A model generated the notes under the pieces. It did no database searches and had not been told where the DNA came from. It saw nothing but the letters and a program-made list of their open reading frames with translations. Of a stretch of DNA of 64,000 nucleotides, positions 1 to 9,347 are shown one piece after another (position 1 is the stretch's first letter; every line of letters starts with the position of its first letter). Made by a program: the position numbers and the translations under genes. This stretch comes from JAGQOZ01 sp041399205. GTDB taxonomy: Bacteria; Planctomycetota; Planctomycetia; Pirellulales; Pirellulaceae. The stretch spans positions 1 through 64,000 of the forward strand of contig JAWKTK010000015.1 in NCBI GenBank assembly GCA_041399205.1. The letters run 5' to 3'.

Positions 1-1291
1 TCTCCTGCTTCCTTTTATCACGAATTCGATCCATCTCCTCTTGGATCTGTGCCAGTTGGCCTTGGCGATCGGCTAGGTTGGGTTCGGCATCCGAAACTTG
101 CCTTCGGTTCTTCAGCTCTAACATCCGTTGTCGCAAATTGAAGTACTCGGGAACTGCCTGAGCCAGAGCGTCTTCGATTTCAAAGTCCTCAGGTTCGAAC
201 TTCTTGCATTGAAAAACTTCGAGTTCCTTGAATCCTACTTCGCGACCGAGTTTAGATACTTCGTGTTCGACGGCCACGATCTCTTCTTGCAGCGAAGAAA
301 ATTCCAACACGTCCGTTTCAGCAGAGTCTTCTCTGGGTACGTCACCTTCCAATTCATCGTCCGAAGGCGCTTGATCTTTGTCCGGCTCACGAGTTGGTTG
401 ACCATTTGGAACGGTAAATTCGCCTGTAAACGTCGCTTCTTCGAATTCGCTCGTACCCGCTCGAGCATCAACCGGAGTTGCCCGAGTGAACAATAGCTTG
501 GTTCCGTCAGGCGACCAGCATGGCGAGTCATGCGTTTTGGTTTCGTCTTGGAACGGAAAACGAGTGGGAGTGCCGCTGCCATCCGCCGGCACTCGGTACA
601 AGAAGTAGGGCGAGGGATAGGTTCGTTTCAGATAGGTCACCGTGCCATCCGTTGGATGCCGCGCGACATGCGTACTTAGGTCGCCGGAATCTAGAACGAT
701 GCGTTCGTCCGTCGCAACTTCGTATCGAATGAGTTCGAAGAATTCCGGCCCGGTTCGATTGACGAAGTAGATAAACTTGCCGTCCGGAGACCATTGAAAG
801 CCCTGCAATGGCGATTGGCCGAACCGCTTAATCGTGCGGAACGAATCGTCAAGAATGGTAATGTTTTGGCCTGGAATGACGTAAGCTAAGGACTTGCCGT
901 CTGGTGACCAACGAGGTGATCCGCCTTGGTGCGCCGAAAGAATCGCGATTTGGTCACCATGCTCGTCCAAAATGCGAATACCATGTCCATGCGCGGTAAT
1001 TCGCTTGCCATCAGGCGAAACATGCGGCATCATCGCCAGAACATTGGTGATATCGATTTTGGGTTCGCCGCCTGCCAAATCAACGAACGTCAATGTCGAT
1101 TCGTCCCAGCGACCCCACCAGGAATCGCACACGATCTTGTTGGGCGATACCCAATGCGGAGAACCAAATTCGCGATTCTTCGCATTCGTAATCTGCCGCA
1201 ACTCGCTGCCATCCGCATTGACCGTATAGAGCTGAAACCCGTGTGAAACAGTTACGGCGGCACTTTCATTCTGCTTCGCATCGGCAGGCAT
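1..1291 (-). CDS. TolB/PD40-like beta-propeller protein, C-terminus beyond window
   Basis: The minus frame is open from an ATG at 1291 to the left edge. Blade motifs of the PD40/TolB type recur: SPHWVSPN, PHVSPDGKRI, PRWSPDGKSLAY, FQWSPDGKFIYF and PCWSPDGTKLLF, giving about five blades over residues 10-265. A charged, Glu/Gln-rich segment then runs to the edge and looks like a coiled coil (LQEEIVAVEHEVSKLG, later QLAQIQEEMDRIRDK). Such propellers bind partners or substrates and are often exported; no signal peptide is visible from this start. The frame stays open about 100 bases upstream without another ATG, so the protein may be the continuation of the frameshifted EF-hand stretch just upstream, with which it shares a PADAKQN linker. 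Specific function unknown. Confidence 0.75.
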   Translation of the reverse strand, partial: MPADAKQNESAAVTVSHGFQLYTVNADGSELRQITNAKNREFGSPHWVSPNKIVCDSWWGRWDESTLTFVDLAGGEPKIDITNVLAMMPHVSPDGKRITAHGHGIRILDEHGDQIAILSAHQGGSPRWSPDGKSLAYVIPGQNITILDDSFRTIKRFGQSPLQGFQWSPDGKFIYFVNRTGPEFFELIRYEVATDERIVLDSGDLSTHVARHPTDGTVTYLKRTYPSPYFLYRVPADGSGTPTRFPFQDETKTHDSPCWSPDGTKLLFTRATPVDARAGTSEFEEATFTGEFTVPNGQPTREPDKDQAPSDDELEGDVPREDSAETDVLEFSSLQEEIVAVEHEVSKLGREVGFKELEVFQCKKFEPEDFEIEDALAQAVPEYFNLRQRMLELKNRRQVSDAEPNLADRQGQLAQIQEEMDRIRDKRKQE

Positions 1292-1355
1292 GGGCGTTGC
1301 CTGCAATTGGCTTGTATCATCAGAATGCGATTTATCTGTATCCGCGTCACCTCGG

Positions 1356-2599
1356 CTAAAGGATCGCAAACTGTTTTTCAATCTCTTTTAGATTCAGTAC
1401 GCCGTCTTTGTTGGCGTCGTTTTCTTCGGCGTTGCGCATCCGTTCCCATTCGCCCTTGCGTTTTCCAGGAAGCCACTTTTGTCTTGGTCGTAGCGTTGCA
1501 GCAAGCCTTTGGCGTAACGTTTGATGCGGTCATCGTTCTGCTTCGCATCGGCGGGCTGAGCCGTTGCTGGTTTTGGATTACCAATCCGCTGAGCGATTGC
1601 ATCAGGAAATCAATTTCACTTCGATCCAAACCTGAAACAATCGCGGCGGACGTCACAGGGCGAAACGATTTTGGGCGCGGCGACAATTTTTCCGTTCAGC
1701 ACGATAGCCAGATGTCGCTGGAGATTGTTTTCAGTGAACGACCTCATGCGTTCGGCCAGCGGCTCATCGAAATTCAGCATCACGCCCTTCGCGTCAGACG
1801 TGCCAGAGACATGTCCGTGGATTTCGCTCCAAGGAATGATCGGTGACAAATCGATCAAGGCGTATTTCGTACCGTCAGGTGCCGCTGCGGTTTCCGGTGG
1901 CAATGCGGACACTGCTGGCAGGTTCGCACCAGACGCCGTCGGCAGTCACGAGAGGCCCGCTCTCATCTGGCCATTCGGTTGGCGAGTCCTTTTCGGTTAC
2001 GTCTTTCAGAATTGCGAACCAAAGCGGCATATTCGTTAAGTCGGTGCCGAAACATTGCAAGACCTGCTGACCTTCAACCGGAACCAATTTGGCAAATGTC
2101 TTGGGTGTCGGTGCTCTTTCCAGAGTCAACAACATGGAAATCAGAATTCCAATTTAGGTCAAACGAAGCAGGACGTTCGTCACCACTGTTTGCTGCACAG
2201 ATTTGGAGACGACCGTCGTCAAGAAAGCGACCAATTGCGTGCAAATTGACCTTGCCACTAGCGTCAAGCTTGAATGCGTTCGGGTTGGTCGAGTCGATAA
2301 AAGCACTCTTCCTGAAAAGCATTGTCGTTAGTTGACAGTTGAACGCGATTTTCCTGAAAGGCAAACACGTAAGAACGGTAGATCGATAGACAATCCGAAC
2401 CGAGACCGTCTCGAGCTTCCTTGACAACCCATTGCCCTTCAAGCTTCTTGACTATCGGATCGTCTGCATTCGGTGCCCGGCGAACCGGATCGGTCGGGGC
2501 TAATTTTGTTAGCGGGCTCCAAAGCGGTTCAGGCCAGCGTACGGATCTAAGGCCCTTTCCAACAGCGGGAGCAACTCGCCCGCGTTGCGCTTCTCAGGA
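1356..2599 (-). pseudogene. frameshifted TIGR03067 / SecD-like / EF-hand coding stretch
   Basis: Three kinds of domain can be read in the minus strand, but only by changing frame about seven times. From 2600 downward: a leader (NPEKRNAGELLPLLERALD); a TIGR03067-like segment (KKLEGQWVVKEARDGLG, then KLDASGKVNLHAIGRF); a segment resembling the SecD periplasmic head (FTENNLQRHLAIVLNGKIV) at about 1650-1720; and two EF-hand loops (YDQDKSGFL and NDANKDGVLNLKE) ending at a stop at 1356-1358. Its coding signal starts as the kinase gene ends and repeats that gene's TIGR03067 plus SecD-like order, so it may be the kinase's real C-terminal extension or a duplicated gene. A linker encoding PADAKQN near 1527-1549 recurs near 1268-1290. 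Decay or base-calling error could both explain the breaks. Confidence 0.6.
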
Positions 2600-5242
2600 T
2601 TAACGATGGCTGATTGGACTGTGCAGTGTTGCCGCGGTAACGATTTGGCCATCTGCGACGATGGCGAGTTCGCGTTTCAAGTGCTTCTTTGTGAACTGTT
2701 CGAAACGTTTTCCTGTTTCCGCGTCGAGGTCTATCCGTAGTTCTTTGTCATTTGCCTGGCTGACCCGAGCGCAACCAGGTTCTAACTGCGAAAACAGCGA
2801 ATCGGGATGTCGGTCGATCGCCGCATATTCGACACCGTCAATCTTCACTTTGGGAGCGTTACCGTTGTTGATCCGGCACAAAATGACGTTATCGCAAACA
2901 ATTGGTTTTCCCGAAGGATTGGACGCGGGCAGCGGATTCGCAAATTGCGGCAACGTCTCCGAGATCAATCCGATGAATACTAGCGACTTGCCGATTTGGT
3001 TCGTTACGAAATCGTCTCCACTGTACTTTTTCGATGCCACGGGTACTTCCGGCACGTCCTTGGACACTCGAACCATTCTTCGTAGCGAATGAAACTTGCT
3101 CTTGTTTGCCTTGAACTCCGTTGGGCGTTCCCCGTTGGCGACTTCGCACATGCACATTTCAATTTTGTCTGGCCCCAAGAATCGAACGATTCCTTTGGTC
3201 ACGCGCGTCTCCGTCGTCCGCCAATCAATGCTGTAGAAATCTTCCCCTGAGCTGCGGCCGATGAATTTTGAATAACCATGAATGTCACCGTTCAGTGGCA
3301 GAAACATCTCGCCCGCCTCCGTAAACGCCACCGTATACCCAGATACGCCATCATACCGATGTAACTTTCCGTCACGGCTAACGTCTTCTGTTGCTCGCCA
3401 CATTCCATGCAATCGCTTTGCCAAATCGACGTTTGCCTCATAGACAAACGGCGCAGGAATATTGCCAACGTCGGTTGAAACTCGAACCGCTTTCGTCACG
3501 ACCTGTTGTTTTGTTTCGTCGGGTTGAAATTCAGCAGGATATTCATTGTCGCCCCAGCAGAATTCGACGGTGTTCGAATCTAAGAATCGGACAATGCCTT
3601 TGTGCGATCGCGTGTCTGAAGTCTTTTGGTCGATGGTATACGTCTTGCCGTCCGAACGAAGTGTCCCCGAAAACGTGCCGCTCGGGTTCGTCGCTCCCGT
3701 AAACGCCACGATACCGTCTTTTGTGTACGAGTATCGAAGGTTTTCAGCTCGTGTATCCAGAGGACGGCCGTCCGTATTTCTCTCGATAAACAACCACATT
3801 CCCTGCAATCGCTTTGCCAAATCGGTTTCGCTTTCCAGATCCGCCTTCTGTTCCTGCCGCACTTCCGCTTTGCCGCCGTCCGGCACAAGCAGTTTGGCAA
3901 TGGTTCCGTCTGGATATTCGATAGTGACGATCACGCCCAGCAAGAAGCCCAGCAGCAGGCTGAAAAATCCGGTGGCGATTAGTAGGCCGATCGAGACTCG
4001 GCGGCCGAAGACGGATTTCGTCGTCGGACGGTTCGTTGTGGATGTGCGAACCGGCGAAACCACTTGTTCCGCAGTCGCATCGTTTTGTTCTGCAGCCGAT
4101 ACCAATTGCGGCAAATCAAAGTCGACTGCGAATTCGGCCAGTTGGTTGGCTACGTCCATCGGTGTCGTTGGGCGATCATCGGGCTGCTTGGCCAGCATCG
4201 ATTCGACTAGTCGCGCGAGCTTGGCCGGCGAGTTCGGTAGAAGTTCGGAAAGACGTGGCGCAGCGGTCGAAACATGGGCCGTCATCTTGGCGAACGCAGT
4301 CGGGTATTCTGCCGATTCGAACGGAGCGACGCCGGTGAGCAGCTTGAACAGTGTGCAGCCCAGCGAATAAATGTCCGCTCGAATATCTACGCTCTTGCTG
4401 TCGGTGACTTGCTCCGGAGCAATAAAATCGGCCGTTCCCATCGCTTGGCCGGTGCCGGTCATGTCGGGCCGATCGGTGTCGGTGAACTGCAACCGAGCCA
4501 ACCCCAGATCCAGCAGTTTTACATGGCCGTGGCGGCCGAGCATGATGTTGGATGGCTTGACGTCTCGATGGACAAAGCCTTGCTGGCTGGTGTATTCCAG
4601 TGCCACGGCTACTTGCCGCACGATTTCGCAGGCGTTGTCTACGGATAGCGGACCGGTGCGTTTGATCAATTCGCCCAGATCAAAACCGTCTATGAATTCC
4701 GTAATCAACACGGCCATCCCGTTGACTTCTCGAGCGTCATGCGCGGTCACCACATTCGGATGACTCAGCCGACCCACCGCTTGCATTTCCGCTTCAAAAC
4801 GGTGTGCCATACGTTTGTCACCCAGACGATGATGGGCCAAGACCTTCAGCGCGACTTCTCGTCCAAGTTTGGTATGCCGAGCCAAAAAGACATTGCCCAT
4901 GCCGCCCGTTCCCAGTGGCCGGACAATTTCATATTCGCCGATGCGTTGCGGAGTCAATTTGGCGAGCGACGGTGCGAACGAGTCGGCATCGGCAAGTGCG
5001 CCGAGTGCTTTGGCCAGTGCCGTTTGGCAATCGGGTTCGGCTTGGAACGAATCGAATTCGCTGGGTGATTGCAGCGACGCGATCAGCGAATCATCTCCGT
5101 TGTGAAACGTGTCCAGTTCCGCCTGACACGCCGGGCATTCGTTCAAATGCGATACCAGTTCATCGCTTTGTTCACCGGGCAGCTGACCCAGCGAAAACGC
5201 GTGCAGTTGATCTTGATTTGGACATTGCGTGGCAGTCATCAT
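2600..5242 (-). CDS. membrane Ser/Thr protein kinase with zinc finger and TIGR03067 ectodomain
   Basis: 880 residues. The N-terminus has an anti-sigma-like zinc-finger pattern (CPNQDQLHAF, then HLNECPAC; His32, Cys36, Cys39). The Hanks-type kinase domain spans about residues 101-372, with glycine loop GTGGMGNV, catalytic Lys133, HRDVKPSN with Asp227, DLG at 245-247 in place of DFG, and APEQ. A single membrane helix lies at about 416-440. The exported part carries two TIGR03067 domains (LAKRLQGMW, LAKRLHGMW) and a C-terminal segment like the SecD P1 head (KKHLKRELAIVADGQIV). The zinc-finger plus kinase layout and the divergent ECF sigma gene 435 bp away suggest phosphorylation control of that sigma factor; this is inference. 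The stop at 2600 may be a frame-break artefact, since coding signal continues beyond it in another frame. Confidence 0.93.
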   Translation of the reverse strand: MMTATQCPNQDQLHAFSLGQLPGEQSDELVSHLNECPACQAELDTFHNGDDSLIASLQSPSEFDSFQAEPDCQTALAKALGALADADSFAPSLAKLTPQRIGEYEIVRPLGTGGMGNVFLARHTKLGREVALKVLAHHRLGDKRMAHRFEAEMQAVGRLSHPNVVTAHDAREVNGMAVLITEFIDGFDLGELIKRTGPLSVDNACEIVRQVAVALEYTSQQGFVHRDVKPSNIMLGRHGHVKLLDLGLARLQFTDTDRPDMTGTGQAMGTADFIAPEQVTDSKSVDIRADIYSLGCTLFKLLTGVAPFESAEYPTAFAKMTAHVSTAAPRLSELLPNSPAKLARLVESMLAKQPDDRPTTPMDVANQLAEFAVDFDLPQLVSAAEQNDATAEQVVSPVRTSTTNRPTTKSVFGRRVSIGLLIATGFFSLLLGFLLGVIVTIEYPDGTIAKLLVPDGGKAEVRQEQKADLESETDLAKRLQGMWLFIERNTDGRPLDTRAENLRYSYTKDGIVAFTGATNPSGTFSGTLRSDGKTYTIDQKTSDTRSHKGIVRFLDSNTVEFCWGDNEYPAEFQPDETKQQVVTKAVRVSTDVGNIPAPFVYEANVDLAKRLHGMWRATEDVSRDGKLHRYDGVSGYTVAFTEAGEMFLPLNGDIHGYSKFIGRSSGEDFYSIDWRTTETRVTKGIVRFLGPDKIEMCMCEVANGERPTEFKANKSKFHSLRRMVRVSKDVPEVPVASKKYSGDDFVTNQIGKSLVFIGLISETLPQFANPLPASNPSGKPIVCDNVILCRINNGNAPKVKIDGVEYAAIDRHPDSLFSQLEPGCARVSQANDKELRIDLDAETGKRFEQFTKKHLKRELAIVADGQIVTAATLHSPISHR

Positions 5243-5288
5243 ATGGTTCCTGACTTTCCAGTATATTGTTTGCGGCGGCAGTTGACAG

Positions 5289-5332
5289 TCGAAGCGACAG
5301 ATCCGAGCTGTCGAAGCGACAGATCTGAGCTG
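5289..5332. repeat. 22-bp tandem duplication upstream of kinase gene
   Basis: Two adjacent copies of a 22-base unit, TCGAAGCGACAGATC(C/T)GAGC followed by TG, differ at one base. They lie 46 bases upstream of the kinase start, in the gap shared with the divergent sigma gene, so they could serve as operator sites. No function is known. Confidence 0.8.
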
Positions 5333-5363
5333 TCAAAATCCAGCCGTTTGTTCGCTGGATCTA

Positions 5364-5527
5364 GCCGTTTGGGCGCTAGCCCCATTCGCTAGTCCCAGCC
5401 GTTTGGGCGCTAGCCCCGGACATTAACGAACAAACGTTCGGGGTTAGTGACCAAACAGGACAAACTGTCCGGGGCTAGCGCCCAAACGGCTGGCGAATGA
5501 ACTGTCCGGGGCTAGCGCCCAAGCGGC
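5364..5527. repeat. inverted repeats between kinase and ECF sigma genes
   Basis: The unit GCCGTTTGGGCGCTAGCCCC occurs at 5364-5383 and 5398-5417, and its reverse complement at 5471-5490 and, with one change, at 5508-5527. The inner pair extends to a perfect 23-base stem (5398-5420 with 5468-5490). The loop carries its own small hairpin, CGAAC-AAAC-GTTCG, at 5427-5440. Elements of this kind are dispersed in planctomycete intergenic DNA. Their place between divergent signalling genes could affect both promoters. Confidence 0.85.
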
Positions 5528-5569
5528 TAGACCAAACGGCTAGACCAAGCGGCTAGACCAAACGGCTAG
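5524..5569. repeat. 13-bp tandem repeat, 3.5 copies
   Basis: The unit CGGCTAGACCAA(A/G) is repeated at 5524, 5537 and 5550, with a partial fourth copy. It abuts the inverted repeats and seems to have grown out of their end (GCGGCTAG), probably by slippage. Confidence 0.8.
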
Positions 5570-5677
5570 TAAAAAACGACGTCTTCGACTTGGAAAAATG
5601 GCAAATTCAAAAACTTGTTGCTACGGTAAGATGAACGCACGCATCTGACACCATTTTGAAAAAGAGCGAATAATCCC

Positions 5678-6298
5678 ATGAAACCTGCAGAAAACCCGCC
5701 GGGTCGCTCGGAACATCCCACGCTGTCGTCGTCGTTGCTGGCGGGAGCCAAGCGGTTTGATCCGGAAAGCTGGAGCCGGTTGGTCAATACGTTCGGGCCG
5801 ATTGTTTACGGTTGGTGCCGTTCGTCCGGAGTCCAACAAGCGGATGCGGCCGATTTGGTCCAAGACGTGTTTGTTTCGGTGGCCAAAGGCATGCCCAACT
5901 TTGAACGACAAAAGGAAGAAGGGAGCTTTCGCAGTTGGTTGGCCACGATTACCAGGAGCCGAGTGCGAGATTACTTGCGGCGCGGTGCGAACCGAGAAGC
6001 GGCGGTAGGCGGAACGGATGCGCTGCAGCAGATGCAGGACGTAGCCGAAGAATTGGATTCGCTGGATTCGACCATTTGTTCGGATGGCATCGGCGGCACG
6101 ATTCATCGTCGAGTGTTAGATTCGGTTCGCGCCGAATTCGAACCGAAGACATGGCAAGCGTTTTGGCTGACCGCCGTGGAAAGCAAACTGGCGTCCGACG
6201 TGGCGCAGGAGTTAGACTTGTCTGCTGCGAGTGTCTATCAAGCGAAGTCTCGAGTGCTACGTCGACTGCGGCAGCGTCTGGCCGAACTGCCCGAATGA
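5678..6298 (+). CDS. ECF-family RNA polymerase sigma factor
   Basis: 206 residues. Region 2 covers about residues 33-98, with the -10 recognition helix around QQADAADLVQDVFVSVAKG and the region 2.4-like RSWLATITRSRVRDYLRRG. Region 4, residues about 150-203, has the helix-turn-helix KLASDVAQELDLSAASVYQA followed by KSRVLRRLRQRL. The size and two-domain form are typical of ECF sigma factors, which direct RNA polymerase to small regulons. The gene is transcribed divergently from the zinc-finger kinase, a pairing seen often in planctomycetes, where the kinase can stand in for an anti-sigma factor. No anti-sigma gene follows it. Confidence 0.93.
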   Translation: MKPAENPPGRSEHPTLSSSLLAGAKRFDPESWSRLVNTFGPIVYGWCRSSGVQQADAADLVQDVFVSVAKGMPNFERQKEEGSFRSWLATITRSRVRDYLRRGANREAAVGGTDALQQMQDVAEELDSLDSTICSDGIGGTIHRRVLDSVRAEFEPKTWQAFWLTAVESKLASDVAQELDLSAASVYQAKSRVLRRLRQRLAELPE

Positions 6299-6583
6299 AC
6301 CAATGGGACATTGCGCGAAGTGTTTCCTGAATTGCAATTGGATGTGAGCCAATGGCTTGCTGTGGACTTGTAGCCAGATCGGTTCTGGTGGATTCCTGAT
6401 TCGTCTGGCTTGGAATCCGGATTCGAATCAGCGATACTTGAGCGTCGTCGGGATGGTAACGATCCGAGTGCGTCAATTCAAAGGTTCGCAGAAACAAGAG
6501 GCGCTGCGAGCTTGTCGTTCCTCGCAATCTAGTCCCGCCTTTGGGCGGAAGAGATGGTGAAGCAAGAGAGTAAGTAGCCAGAA

Positions 6584-7392
6584 ATGTTGTGTCACCATCA
6601 GCTTGGTCGCCGAAGCCAGGGTGGTCCCTTTGTCTTTTGGGACGGGCTGGAGGACGGATGTCGTGTCGTGTCGCCGAGTTTGGGTTCGACGCGGTGGAAG
6701 TTTTCCTCCTGGGCCAGAAGCAGTTGATCCTGAACAACTGGTGTCACCATTGTCTCAATACAATTTGACATTGGCCGCGGTCGGGACAGCGCGGGTTGGG
6801 TCAAGCATCGGCTAAGTTTGACTGCGGTGACGAAGGTCAACGACAGCAAGCCGTAGCGTTCGTGAAGTTTGATCATTGATCTAGCCGGTCCGTTTCACGC
6901 GTCAGTGATCATCGGTTCGATGCAAGGTCGATTTGGCGAAGGAACCGACAAGTCCACCGCCTTGAAATACCTGGCAAGTGCACTCGGGGAACTCGGCGAA
7001 TACGCCAAACAGTACCAAGCTCCGTTGATCTACGAACCGCTCAACCGCCAGAAACCAATCTGGTGCAACACCATGCGGAACGGCGTCGAACTGCTTGGAC
7101 AAGTCGGTTCGGACAACGTTGTCTTGCTGGCCGATCTGTTTCATGGCGAACATAGGTGACCAGCGTGGCTCAAGGCATTTTGGACGGCGGTTCGAAAATA
7201 GGGCACGTCCATTTTGTCGATTCCAACCGCCAGCTCATATGCGGGACACACCGATTTTGCCGCGCGGTGGCTACAGCGTTACGAACGATCGGCTATGACG
7301 GCATCTTGTCAGCCGAAGCATTTCCCATTCCCGATTCTCGCACCGCCGCCCAGATGACCATCCAAGGCTTCCGGCAGCATATTCAAGCGTAA
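6584..7392 (+). pseudogene. broken sugar phosphate isomerase/epimerase (TIM barrel)
   Basis: A xylose-isomerase-like TIM-barrel protein can be read across at least five frame changes: GPFVFWDGLEDGCRV, AEFGFDAVEVF, YNLTLAAVGT, GWVKHRLSLT, AGPFHASVIIGSMQGRFGEG, then APLIYEPLNR, SDNVVLLADLFH, IGHVHFVDSNRQ and GYDGILSAEAFP before the stop at 7392. The order matches the family from near the N-terminus to the end. The longest intact piece is 6869-7159. It lies 76 bases upstream of the equally broken uxaE, so both probably belonged to one hexuronate or sugar-acid operon. As given, the sequence cannot make an active enzyme. The substrate is not known. Confidence 0.7.
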
Positions 7393-7468
7393 AAGCGAAC
7401 CACGCAACACACGTACCAGTTAGAACGCATAACGCACAACACACAAAGAAGGAAGCGAGCGACATTTC

Positions 7469-8733
7469 ATGAAGCCAGTCACGTTAGGGTTGGAGCCGAG
7501 TTTTGGATTTGGAGACCGGATTGGCAATGCCACTCCAGGTCACGTGGCCGCCATGAAAGAAGCTGGTCAAAGCATCCAAGCGATTTATCCGCAGCAGTCG
7601 ATTCGCGAGATGACTCGGACCAAGCGTTCGCCGCAGCAAGTGATGCAGGATGCTTTGAACGGAGCAAGTTCGGCCGGTTGGACGGAGAAGATGGGCGCTG
7701 ATGCCGACCATTTGAAGACGCCGGAAGATGTGAACGTCACGGCGGAAGTGGGGCTTTACGTTTTTCACAATCGATCCGTCTGACGATGTCGATGCACAAG
7801 CCAGATGATTATTCGAGTCGATCTGCGAACCAAGTTTGCAGCTGCCCAAGATGATGCTCCGTGGTTCGCGACCTATTGCAATCAAACCATCGTTTTGCCC
7901 AACGGCACTCAGATCGACTTGAACGAAGAAGCTTGTATGCGTGCGGCGGTGAAATATGGACGAGCGATCCGCCGAGCGATCTCGTTGGCCAATCATATTC
8001 AGTCCGTGCAAGAACAAGCGAACCGCGAATTTGAAATCGAATTGAGCGTCGACGAAACGGATCAACCAACCACGCTGGCCGAACACTACATCATTGCTGA
8101 CCAATGTCTGCAAAACGGCATGAAGCTGGTCAGTCTGGCACCTCGTTTCATCGGCCATTTTGAAAAAGGAGTCGACTACATCGGCGACGTCGGTCAGCTG
8201 GAAAAATCGCTAACAGATCACGCCGCGATCGCTCGGCTGTTAGGCCCATACAAGCTGAGCCTGCATTCCGGTTCGGATAAAATTTCCATGTACACGTCGT
8301 TTGCCAAAGCAACGCAAGGTTGCTTTCTTATGTGGAAGACGGTTGAACCAGTTATTTGGGCGTGAAAGTGAGGTCGCGGGCAATAAACAGAAGATCTGTT
8401 TCGCCGCATCATCGAATTTTCGACTAAGGTTTGATACCGATAAAGCCACATATCATCTTTCAGCTACGTTGGATTCTGTCGCACCGGCGTCGGAAACGGT
8501 TCGCTAGATGAATTGGAACAACTGTATTTAGAGAAATGGGAAAACGTGCCACAGGGCAAAGGATTCACGTTACCGGGTCGACAGATTTTGCATTGTACGT
8601 TTGGTTCCGTCTTGACCGATCCCACGTTGGGCGCCGAACTAAAAGCCACGTTGAACGAACATCTGATACCTACACCGCCGTACTGGCCGATCATTTCGCT
8701 CGACACCTAGTCGCGCTGAACGCCGGTATGTAG
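7469..8733 (+). pseudogene. uxaE: tagaturonate epimerase, frameshifted
   Basis: The conceptual product matches UxaE, which interconverts D-tagaturonate and D-fructuronate in galacturonate/glucuronate catabolism. Recognisable blocks are PSFGFGDRIGNATPGHV, IYPQQSIREMTRT, GADADHLKTPEDV, TTLAEHYIIADQCLQ, GPYKLSLHSGSDKISMY, TYHLSATLDSV, YLEKWENVPQGKG and the C-terminal TYTAVLADHFARHLVALN. These fall in different frames, with breaks near 7765, 7800, 8320, 8505 and 8650. The start ATG at 7469 follows a purine-rich AAGAAGGAAG. Length, about 420 codons, is that of a full enzyme, so nothing large is missing. Either the gene is recently dead or single bases were lost in sequencing. The 14-copy tandem repeat begins 35 bases after its stop. 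Confidence 0.75.
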
Positions 8734-8768
8734 AACGACGAAGAGCAGAAGATGGCTTACTTGTTTCG

Positions 8769-9234
8769 GTAATGGACGAGGTGACGAGTCCCTGCTCTGG
8801 TAGTGGACGAGGTGACGAGTCCCTGCTGTTTTGGTAATGGACGAGGTGACGAGTCCCTGCTGCTTTGGTAATGGACGAGGTGACGAGTCCCTGCTGTTTT
8901 GTACTGGACGAGGTGACGAGTCCCTGCTGCTTTGCAATGGACGAGGTGACGAGTCCCTGCTGTTTTGGTAATGGACGAGGTGACGAGTCCCTGCTGTTCT
9001 GGTAATGGACGAGGTGACGAGTTCCTGCTGTTTTGGTGGGATTTTGACGAGGTGACGAGTCCCTGCTGTTCTGGTAATGACGAGGTGACGAGTCCCTGCT
9101 GTTTTGGTAATGGACGAGGTGACGAGTCCCTGCTGTTCTGGTAATGGACGAGGTGACGAGTCCCTGCTGTTTTGGTAATGGACGAGGTGACGAGTCCCTG
9201 CTGTTCTGGTAATGGACGAGGTGACGAGTCCCGG
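8769..9234. repeat. 14-copy tandem repeat with core GGACGAGGTGACGAGTC
   Basis: Fourteen direct copies of GGACGAGGTGACGAGTC (some with one change) are separated by short, themselves similar spacers, mostly CCTGCTGTTTTGGTAAT or CCTGCTGTTCTGGTAAT, giving a period near 35. Two spacers are aberrant, around 8901-8910 and 9031-9044. Related copies occur at 9244-9304, 28595-28838, 50246-50266 and 60682-60741. It can be read as protein in one frame (repeating TRHLVHYQNSRDSS), but this has the look of an accidental open frame. Confidence 0.95.
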
Positions 9235-9243
9235 TAGCAGGAA

Positions 9244-9304
9244 GGGGATTCGTCACCTCATCCATTACGGGTTTAAGGGGATTCGTCACCTCATCCATTA
9301 CGGG
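9244..9304. repeat. two inverted variant copies of the dispersed repeat
   Basis: Two 28-base copies, 33 bases apart, contain ATTCGTCACCTCATCCATTA, which is the complement of the core in the adjoining array with G-to-A type changes (GATGAGGTGACGAAT). They sit 44 bases upstream of the cytochrome start and close the array in opposite orientation. Confidence 0.85.
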
Positions 9305-9347
9305 TTCATTTTTAGCCGCCGCAGGCCTATGGAAAACGAGCCGTATC

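Noticed and set aside
3546..4370. 274-residue plus-strand frame antisense to the kinase
   Set aside because: It is a shadow of the kinase gene with no family features.
6299..6583. A gene between the ECF sigma and the isomerase
   Set aside because: Short frames only, with no protein-like sequence; it contains a fragment of the TAGTCCCGCC-type repeat near 6530.
5949..6737. 262-residue minus-strand frame across the ECF sigma gene
   Set aside because: It is antisense to a clear sigma factor and low in complexity (Arg/Pro/Ser-rich).
8769..9234. CRISPR array
   Set aside because: The period suits CRISPR, but the spacers are nearly identical to each other and no cas genes are present.
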